NCBI GenBank assembly: GCA_015493625.1
Contig: WGCT01000579.1
Location: 1 to 5,023 of the forward strand
DNA from: Draconibacterium sp.
Lineage (GTDB): Bacteria; Bacteroidota; Bacteroidia; Bacteroidales; Prolixibacteraceae
Direction of reading: 5' to 3'
Length of the DNA stretch: 5,023 nt
Positions 1 through 5,023 of the stretch are shown piece after piece (the stretch's first letter is position 1; the number at the start of each line of letters is the position of its first letter). A program made the translations under genes and the position numbers. The notes below the pieces were generated by a model. That model was not told the DNA's origin and searched no databases. It saw only the letters and a program-made list of their open reading frames with translations.

Positions 1-132
1 GATATAAAGACCATGAACCACAACACATTACTGATGAACCGTTTTTTTGACGTGTTCGGGATTAACCCATACTCTGCTAAAAATAGAAAGAGATTGGACA
101 AACTATTGTATTTTGGTACTATTGCCGCTTGA
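1..132 (+). CDS. possible 3' end of an unidentified gene, cut by the window edge
   Basis: Reading from base 1, the plus strand stays open for 43 codons and ends in TGA at 130-132. The peptide is basic in its middle (NRKRLDK) and ends in a hydrophobic stretch (LLYFGTIAA). It would be the C-terminus of a gene that begins left of the window and converges on the minus-strand cluster. I do not recognise the family. The codons look ordinary for this genome, and the two hairpins just downstream fit a convergent junction. Against this, a second plus-strand frame starting at base 3 is open up to a TGA at 48-50, and a minus-strand frame is open across the same stretch. With so little sequence the frame choice is uncertain. 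An internal ATG at 13-15 would give only 39 residues and has no clear ribosome binding site. Confidence 0.35.
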   Translation, partial: DIKTMNHNTLLMNRFFDVFGINPYSAKNRKRLDKLLYFGTIAA

Positions 133-205
133 GATTATAACGGAGTATTGATTAAAAATGCTTGTATTTATTCATTTTATGTTGCGGATATTTTAGCATT
201 TAATT

Positions 206-225
206 CCGTCCGAAGAATCGGACGG
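206..225. terminator. perfect 8-bp hairpin between convergent genes, possible terminator
   Basis: CCGTCCGA and TCGGACGG are exact inverted repeats separated by a 4-nt loop (AGAA on the plus strand), which gives a GC-rich stem. The hairpin lies 39 nt beyond the stop codon of the FAD oxidoreductase gene and would serve transcripts arriving from either side. A classic U-run is missing on both strands: the minus-strand continuation is AATTAAATGC and the plus-strand continuation is CAAAGG. It may be a weak or bidirectional terminator, or a 3'-end stabilising structure. Confidence 0.55.
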
Positions 226-239
226 CAAAGGATATGCTC

Positions 240-255
240 AAACCCAAAAGGGTTT
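240..255. repeat. 6-bp inverted repeat just past the last gene of the cluster
   Basis: AAACCC and GGGTTT form a perfect stem around a 4-nt loop (AAAA on plus, TTTT on minus). On the minus strand it begins 9 nt after the TAA stop of the oxidoreductase gene, directly ahead of the stronger hairpin at 206-225. It may be the first part of a tandem 3'-end structure. The stem is short and a U-run is absent, so a termination role is only suggested by position. Confidence 0.35.
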
Positions 256-264
256 CGGGATTAT

Positions 265-1710
265 TTACCGCCATCGCCGGAGCACATCGAGAGCACACAG
301 GTAACCACTATAAATTGCCCCCGAATAACCACCACCGGTTTGCGACCACGCCGATGCAAACGAAAGATTCTTTACCGGATTTTGAATCACTGTTTTTACC
401 CGCGCAGGAGTTTGTGCAAATCCGTACACCGCGCCACCCGGAGTTAGCGTATAACGCTGTACCGTTTTAGCTGTAGCAACTTCGTAAAACTCAACAGCAT
501 CTTTAAATCCGGGCAACAATTTCTCTAACCGGTTTATAAAATGAGTTGCCACCTCGTTTTTCCGCTGTTTATACTCTTCTCCGGTCAATGTTTCCCAATC
601 AACTAAATAATCGTTGCAACAAACTGCGCCTACTGCGCGGTTTCCGGTTACAAGTTGCGAATCGATTTGCGAATAGTCGACAAACGTAAAACTACGCTCA
701 TTAAAATCGGCATGGTTATTCTGAGAAATATCCCTAAGTTTTTTTACCGACTTATCGAAAATAAATGTCGAATAATTTTTGTTCCCAATCTCATTCAGTT
801 TTTTATTGAACCCAAAATAAACAGTCAGCAACGACGGGCCCGGCTTTAGATTTTTTATCTCATCGTTTATTGTATCGCCAAACTCTTTTGAAATAAGCTG
901 ATTAGCAACTTGCGGAATTGAAGCATTTGCAATTATCTCGCCGGCATATGCAGTTTTAATCTCGCTATCGCTCTTCTTCACACCCTTGTAACGAATTCCA
1001 ACAGCAGTACCGTTTTCAACAACTATCTCTTTTGCTATCTGTTTTAGCAAAACAGTTCCACCATTTTCTGTTATAAAATTCATTAAATAATCGGACAAAA
1101 CCTGCGAGCCCCCTTGAATAAAATTACCACCTCCCTGATAATAACTGTTCTGAGCCATTGAATAGTAATTCAGCGAAAGTTCATACGGATTGTCGTGATA
1201 GTACCCCAGATTACCCAGTAAAATAAGTTTTAAATCTTCGTCGGTAAGAATTGAATCCATAAATTCGCCCACAGTACGTTCAGGTTTATCGCGCTCCTGT
1301 TTAATTATCTTTTTACTATTTTCAATTCGATAAAAATAGCTGTCAATTCCCTTTTTCTCGTTTGGGAAGAGACGATAAAGCTTCTCTTTCACCTCATTTA
1401 CATTGTGCGAAACAACCACATCGTATTTGCCATTTACAAAACGATAAAATTCAGGAACTTTCAAAAAAGTAACATTGTTGTTAACGCCGAGGTCGCGAAA
1501 AATACGATTTTTCATATCGGTTGTATGCAGTCCATCCATTTCGTGCAAACCCACTTCCAAAGTAAATTCTTTCCTGTTAAATGTTGTCGCACATCCTCCG
1601 GGGCGGTCGTGCTGTTCAACCAAAAGAACTTTTTTACCCTCCTTGGCAAGTTTGGCGCCGGCAAACAATCCGCCCAATCCACCTCCAATTACAATCATAT
1701 CGTATTTCAT
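265..1710 (-). CDS. FAD-dependent oxidoreductase of the CrtI / retinol saturase (COG1233) type
   Basis: This 481-residue protein belongs to the phytoene desaturase, carotene isomerase and all-trans-retinol 13,14-reductase superfamily. These flavoproteins add or remove hydrogens on, or isomerise, polyene and isoprenoid lipids. The N-terminus is a Rossmann FAD fold: GGGLGG at residues 9-14 gives the GxGxxG loop, E32 ends the second strand to hold the ribose, and DRPGG at 35-39 is the usual follow-on motif. The C-terminus carries LTPGGAVYGF (422-431) and the FAD-closing segment around WSQTGGGYSGA (455-465), then SGYLCA. No signal peptide is visible, so it is cytoplasmic or bound to the inner face of the membrane. 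Its length is normal for the family. The ATG at 1710 has only a poor ribosome site (GATTGAG abutting the start), but a start further in would damage the FAD fold. It is the last gene of the cluster, 53 nt after the acyl-CoA ligase gene. The substrate cannot be read from sequence, and no carotenoid genes are in view, so a phytoene desaturase role is not supported. Family call firm, reaction unknown. Confidence 0.88.
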   Translation of the reverse strand: MKYDMIVIGGGLGGLFAGAKLAKEGKKVLLVEQHDRPGGCATTFNRKEFTLEVGLHEMDGLHTTDMKNRIFRDLGVNNNVTFLKVPEFYRFVNGKYDVVVSHNVNEVKEKLYRLFPNEKKGIDSYFYRIENSKKIIKQERDKPERTVGEFMDSILTDEDLKLILLGNLGYYHDNPYELSLNYYSMAQNSYYQGGGNFIQGGSQVLSDYLMNFITENGGTVLLKQIAKEIVVENGTAVGIRYKGVKKSDSEIKTAYAGEIIANASIPQVANQLISKEFGDTINDEIKNLKPGPSLLTVYFGFNKKLNEIGNKNYSTFIFDKSVKKLRDISQNNHADFNERSFTFVDYSQIDSQLVTGNRAVGAVCCNDYLVDWETLTGEEYKQRKNEVATHFINRLEKLLPGFKDAVEFYEVATAKTVQRYTLTPGGAVYGFAQTPARVKTVIQNPVKNLSFASAWSQTGGGYSGAIYSGYLCALDVLRRWR

Positions 1711-1763
1711 CTCAATCTAATTTTTATTTTCAAAGCACCATCAAACTATTCCATTGTTGGGTT

Positions 1764-3545
1764 TTAAATCTCTCTATTCGGGAAAATCTCTTCCAGCTCG
1801 CTGGCATATTTTTGAGCAATAAATTTCCTTCTCAGTTTAAGAGTTGGCGAAAGCTCTCCCGACTCCGGATTCCAAATATGAGGAACAATTCTGAAACGAA
1901 GAATTTGTTCATGCTTACTAAGTTTTTCGTTTATCCTTTTAATCTCCCGGTTAAAAACATCAATCACTTTTGGGTTCGAAATTACTTGCTCTTTTCCCCC
2001 GAAAGGCAAATTATTTTCGTTACACCACCCTGCCAGATAGGCAAAGTCGGGGACAACAATTGCGCTGGCAAATTTTTTCTGCTCACCCACCACCATCGAC
2101 TGTTCAATAAAAACCGACTCCTTTAGTTTGTTCTCAACAATTTGTGGGGCTAGAAATTTTCCGTTCGAGAGTTTAAATATCTCCTTTTTACGGTCGGTTA
2201 CTTTTAAAAAACCGTCGTCGGTAATTAATCCAATATCTCCGGTTCGAAACCATCTTTCCTCGTCGAACACCTCTTTCGTAAGTTCCTCGTTTTTATAATA
2301 ACCCAACATTACGTTGTCGCCTTTGCAAAGAATCTCCCCATCATCGGCAATTTTCAGGTCAACACCATCAATTAATGCCCCCACTGTACCAAGTTTCAAC
2401 AGAGGTTTTTTGCTTCGGTTAATTGTAATTATCGGCGATGTTTCGGTCAGTCCGTACATATTAATTATCCTGATTCCGGCTGCCCAGAAAACCCGTTCGA
2501 AACGCGGTTGCAAACTGGCACCACCGCATCCTGCCAATTTTATATTTCCACCCAGTGCCTCGCGCCATTTTGTAAAAATAAGTTTATCGGCAATGGCATG
2601 CTGCTTACGATAAAACCAACTGCTCTCTTCGGGTAATCGATATTTCAGTCCCAAACGAACAGCCCAAAAGAAAAGCGCTTTTTTTATCCCTTTAAGTTTT
2701 TTGCCTTTTGCCATTACGGTATCAAAAATTTTTTCCAGAATTCGCGGAACAGTATCGAAACCCTGCGGTTTTATCTCTCTCATATTTGCTGCAATTGTTC
2801 CCATATTTTCGGCATAATAGATTGAAGCTCCTGAATATTGAGTTTGATAATTCCCCATTCGTCCGCCAACGTGGCAAAGCGGTAAAATACTCAGATATTT
2901 ATCGGTAGGTTTAAGCTCGAAAATTGCCGATGCAGCTAAAAAATTATGAACCATATTTTTGTGCGACAACATCACTCCTTTTGCTGTTCCTGTTGTTCCG
3001 GAGGTGTAAATTAATGTGGCAAAATCGTTTTCACCAATGCGCTCTTTCCGCACTTCAAGTTCTTCCCAAAATTCATCTTTTCTACTCTTCCCCAGTTCAA
3101 CAATCGATTTCCAGTTCTTTGCCTCATCAACCACATCGAAAGTGTACACCTCCAAATTCGTGTCGCGTTTTTTAAGAACAGACAAAAACTGATTAAATAG
3201 TTTTTTATCCGACACAATAATCAACCCGGCATCGGAATGAGTTATAATATGCTGATACTCTGCATTACTCATTGTGGGAAAAACAGGCACGTGAACAATT
3301 CCTGCCATTGCCATTCCCATATCAACAAAATTCCACTCGGGTCGATTATTCGAAACAGTAATAATTTTATCGCCGCCATTAAATCCCAATGCCATCAATC
3401 CATAAGCAAAATTATGGCTTAACTCAATGTATTCGGCAGCACTGTACCCCTGCCATTTCCCATTTTTTTTGAAATTAAGCACATTGGTGCGATAGAACTG
3501 CTTCTTATATCTGTCCAACAAATCGAAAGTTCTCGTAATGGCCAT
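1764..3545 (-). CDS. long-chain fatty-acid-CoA ligase-like AMP-forming enzyme
   Basis: The 593-residue protein is an adenylate-forming (ANL) enzyme of the long-chain acyl-CoA synthetase group (COG1022). It would convert a fatty acid, ATP and CoA to acyl-CoA, AMP and pyrophosphate. Core motifs run in order: the ATP P-loop YTSGTTGTAKG (180-190), GCGGASLQP (339-347), the adenine-binding YGLTETSP (364-371), WFRTGD with D437, the hinge DRKKEIFKLSNGK (451-463), and the catalytic lysine K570 in SPTLKLRR. All catalytic residues appear intact. The P-loop has Ala where Pro is common in TSGTTGxPKG. The segment after the P-loop reads LPLCHVGGRMG (221-231), where many relatives have LPLSHxFER, so the acyl pocket may differ. 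No signal peptide or membrane span is seen. The ATG at 3545 is preceded by AAAGGG with about 9 nt of spacing. The gene starts 63 nt after the DUF438/PAS gene and is followed after 53 nt by the FAD oxidoreductase gene, so it probably supplies or recycles CoA-activated lipid for that enzyme. Exact acyl specificity is unknown. Confidence 0.92.
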   Translation of the reverse strand: MAITRTFDLLDRYKKQFYRTNVLNFKKNGKWQGYSAAEYIELSHNFAYGLMALGFNGGDKIITVSNNRPEWNFVDMGMAMAGIVHVPVFPTMSNAEYQHIITHSDAGLIIVSDKKLFNQFLSVLKKRDTNLEVYTFDVVDEAKNWKSIVELGKSRKDEFWEELEVRKERIGENDFATLIYTSGTTGTAKGVMLSHKNMVHNFLAASAIFELKPTDKYLSILPLCHVGGRMGNYQTQYSGASIYYAENMGTIAANMREIKPQGFDTVPRILEKIFDTVMAKGKKLKGIKKALFFWAVRLGLKYRLPEESSWFYRKQHAIADKLIFTKWREALGGNIKLAGCGGASLQPRFERVFWAAGIRIINMYGLTETSPIITINRSKKPLLKLGTVGALIDGVDLKIADDGEILCKGDNVMLGYYKNEELTKEVFDEERWFRTGDIGLITDDGFLKVTDRKKEIFKLSNGKFLAPQIVENKLKESVFIEQSMVVGEQKKFASAIVVPDFAYLAGWCNENNLPFGGKEQVISNPKVIDVFNREIKRINEKLSKHEQILRFRIVPHIWNPESGELSPTLKLRRKFIAQKYASELEEIFPNREI

Positions 3546-3608
3546 AAAATTGAACCCTTTAAATTAAATTTATTTTTATTCTGCCCGAGTATAACAAACA
3601 ATAAAATA

Positions 3609-4811
3609 CTAATCTTCCCAGTCGAGCAACCGGTTTTCGCCCTTTAAATTTTTTATCTCCGTTATCTCCTGCGAAACTTCCACAACGCCTTTATAATTCC
3701 CTTTCTCGTCGCGGACTGCAAAGTATTGAATTAATAGCAGTTCACCTTTCATATTAATCCAAAAACTGGCAACATCTTTTTTCCCTGTTCTGAATGACTC
3801 TACAATTTTTTCAACCACGTGCACACTTTCGGGTGGGTGACAATTATGCACATCGCGGCCAATTACCGACTTGGTACGCGGAAAGATTCGCTTTTTCGGA
3901 GTTGAATAATATTTCACTTTATTATTCTCGTCGACAAAAGTTATATCGACCGGCAAGTGGTTAAATACCAGCTTTATCTGTTCAACCGATAAATTTCCGG
4001 TTTCCAAATCTACTTCGGCATTCTCGAAAACCGATGCCGCCTCGTTAATGTCGAAAACTTTTTCGGGCTGATAAAAAGGGAAGCCCATTTCAACACTCTC
4101 CCCCAAAAGAGCGTTTAATTTCTCCTCTTCTATTTTCTCCTGAATAAAAGGAAAGAGAATACGTTCTTCGCGAAATTTAACGGCGTACATATTAAAAAAC
4201 AGGTCGCCAACCCAACGGTTAAAAAGCTTCATGTCGACAGGTATTTCGCCCTTTAACATTTTTATTGCCGACGATACATTGCGCCGGATATCGTCGTGAA
4301 ACGACCACATTACCTGCAAACAACGATAATCGGGAATATATTTTTCGACAACCGGGAAAAGCAGATTCTCTTTAATGGTGTAGTACTTTCCAAACTTTTC
4401 GAGGTCCATTAATTTTTTCAACAATTCGTTTTTAATCGATTCGTCGCCTGCCTGTTTATTCACCCCACGAAACAGTGGCTTAATTTTTAGTAAACGCTCT
4501 TCCATTAACCGGTTATTTTCAACACAAACTCCCAAATAGCTCTCTTTCTCGGGAGGAAAATAAGCGTGTTCTGCAAGAGTTTTATGAAGCAAATTCAGCA
4601 ACTTATTAATTCCTGTTTTCAGTTCGTCCATCGGCACTTTTTTTACAACCAACTTATCGACAACCGCAATCACATCGGAAGAGACACACGATTCGATAAC
4701 CCCTTGATGCTCGCGTACTAACTCACCCAACTTTTCGCCTTTTAAAATTCCAAAAAACAGAGTTTCAAGCTGCTCAACTCTTTTCAATTTATGCTTTGTT
4801 ATTTCCGACAT
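3609..4811 (-). CDS. DUF438 / hemerythrin-like protein with C-terminal PAS domain
   Basis: The protein has 400 residues in three parts. An N-terminal helical DUF438-like region (about 1-75) ends in LLNLLH (71-76). A hemerythrin-like helical region follows (about 76-235), with KENLLFP (147-153), VMWSFHDDIR (167-176) and FREERILFP (213-221). A PAS domain (about 275-390) contains NHLPVDITFVDENN, NCHPP (323-327), FWINMKGELL and the end RLLDW. The C-terminus matches the PAS domain that ends DUF438 proteins very well. Such proteins are soluble and thought to be di-iron or redox/gas sensors, but their role is poorly defined. The iron site looks incomplete: I expect His where the sequence has Y143 (KYYTIKEN) and no HP motif is seen near 90, while E148, H172, E215 and E216 remain. 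The start is set at 4811 because AAAGGGG lies 4 nt upstream. An in-frame ATG at 4865 would lie upstream of the likely promoter box. No DNA-binding, kinase or cyclase domain is present. It heads the cluster and may sense the condition under which the lipid enzymes act (inference). Confidence 0.82.
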   Translation of the reverse strand: MSEITKHKLKRVEQLETLFFGILKGEKLGELVREHQGVIESCVSSDVIAVVDKLVVKKVPMDELKTGINKLLNLLHKTLAEHAYFPPEKESYLGVCVENNRLMEERLLKIKPLFRGVNKQAGDESIKNELLKKLMDLEKFGKYYTIKENLLFPVVEKYIPDYRCLQVMWSFHDDIRRNVSSAIKMLKGEIPVDMKLFNRWVGDLFFNMYAVKFREERILFPFIQEKIEEEKLNALLGESVEMGFPFYQPEKVFDINEAASVFENAEVDLETGNLSVEQIKLVFNHLPVDITFVDENNKVKYYSTPKKRIFPRTKSVIGRDVHNCHPPESVHVVEKIVESFRTGKKDVASFWINMKGELLLIQYFAVRDEKGNYKGVVEVSQEITEIKNLKGENRLLDWED

Positions 4812-4815
4812 ATTT

Positions 4816-4823
4816 CCCCTTTC
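4816..4823 (-). promoter_or_regulatory. ribosome binding site that decides the DUF438/PAS gene start
   Basis: On the minus strand GAAAGGGG is followed by AAAT and then the ATG at 4811. This is the best Shine-Dalgarno match of the three genes and supports the 400-residue form over the longer one starting at 4865, which would add 18 basic, unfamily-like residues. Confidence 0.65.
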
Positions 4824-4844
4824 AAGTTTCTTTACCTGTATTAA

Positions 4845-4854
4845 TTTTCGAAAA
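4845..4854. repeat. 10-bp palindrome TTTTCGAAAA at the predicted transcription start
   Basis: TTTTCGAAAA is a perfect palindrome that abuts the -7 box on its downstream side. The half TCGAAAA occurs again at 4887-4893, on the other side of the box and 39 bp away. The placement would suit an operator, but TCGAAA-type words are also common in the coding parts of this AT-rich window, so chance is a fair explanation. Confidence 0.3.
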
Positions 4855-4862
4855 CAAAGATA
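4855..4862 (-). promoter_or_regulatory. Bacteroidota-type promoter -7 box (TATCTTTG)
   Basis: TATCTTTG on the minus strand matches the Bacteroidota -7 consensus TAnnTTTG exactly. Transcription would start a few bases downstream, near 4850, leaving a leader of roughly 40 nt that contains the ribosome site. The companion -33 TTG element is not clear at the normal 19-21 nt spacing: the sequence there is AATGG. A regulator may be needed, or the -33 element may simply be weak. As the only strong box seen ahead of the three genes, it probably drives all of them. Confidence 0.6.
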
Positions 4863-5023
4863 CAAAAAAGGTCTTCTCTTCCATTGTCGAAAATTACGAG
4901 AATGGATTGCATAAAAACGACAAAAGCTGAATACATTTTATTCGTCTTGAAATTGTTAAAAAACAAACAGACAAATTTCATTTGCCACCTTTGTAATTAT
5001 TTCTATTTTAAGCAACCTAATTA

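Noticed and set aside
148..447. Open plus-strand frame of 99 codons overlapping the end of the oxidoreductase gene
   Set aside because: It lies mostly antisense to a clear family member, its peptide is Arg/Cys/Pro-rich and resembles nothing, and it reads through the hairpin region.
265..1710. Naming the FAD oxidoreductase crtI or phytoene desaturase
   Set aside because: The fold fits, but there are no carotenoid neighbours, and the family also covers retinol saturase-like and other reductases.
1581..2126. Open plus-strand frame of 181 codons across the ligase-oxidoreductase junction
   Set aside because: It is antisense to two well-supported genes, and its product is low in acidic residues and domain-free, typical of a shadow frame.
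3565..3572. TAAATTTA with an upstream TTTG as an internal promoter for the ligase gene
   Set aside because: It lacks the final G of the -7 box, and transcription would begin almost at the ribosome site. The AT-rich gap explains the match.
4929..4943. Inverted repeat GAATA/TATTC in the upstream region
   Set aside because: A 5-bp AT-rich stem with a 5-nt loop is expected by chance in such sequence.
4986..4993. CACCTTTG on the plus strand as a divergent promoter for a gene to the right
   Set aside because: It has one mismatch to TAnnTTTG and no TTG at a proper distance, and the downstream gene is outside the window. Possible but not supportable.

Overview
The window holds three genes in tandem on the minus strand, read from right to left. 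They are a DUF438/hemerythrin-like protein with a C-terminal PAS domain (4811 to 3609), a long-chain fatty-acid-CoA ligase-type AMP-forming enzyme (3545 to 1764), and a CrtI/retinol-saturase-type FAD-dependent oxidoreductase (1710 to 265). The gaps are 63 nt and 53 nt, all three point the same way, and no convincing terminator lies in either gap. A single transcription unit is therefore likely. A promoter -7 element of Bacteroidota type, TATCTTTG, sits just upstream of the first gene.

The organism is most likely a member of Bacteroidota. The evidence is AT-rich DNA with AT-rich intergenic gaps, the TAnnTTTG promoter element, weak or variable Shine-Dalgarno sequences, and protein sequences that look like those of marine or anaerobic Bacteroidales/Marinilabiliales-like bacteria. 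The finer placement is an impression from protein style, not a proof.

Layout: positions 1-132 may be the 3' end of a plus-strand gene cut by the window edge. Positions 133-264 hold no gene but carry two perfect hairpins (206-225 and 240-255), as expected between convergent genes. The three-gene cluster fills 265-4811. Positions 4812-5023 are the leader, the promoter and an unexplained upstream region.

How the genes may work together is inference. The ligase would activate a fatty or other lipophilic acid as its CoA thioester. The oxidoreductase belongs to a family that reduces, desaturates or isomerises polyene and isoprenoid lipids. The first gene has a sensor-like build (helical hemerythrin-like region plus PAS) and could tie this lipid chemistry to redox, oxygen or NO status. 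No part of the window is clearly mobile, and I see no RNA gene, CRISPR array or insertion sequence.
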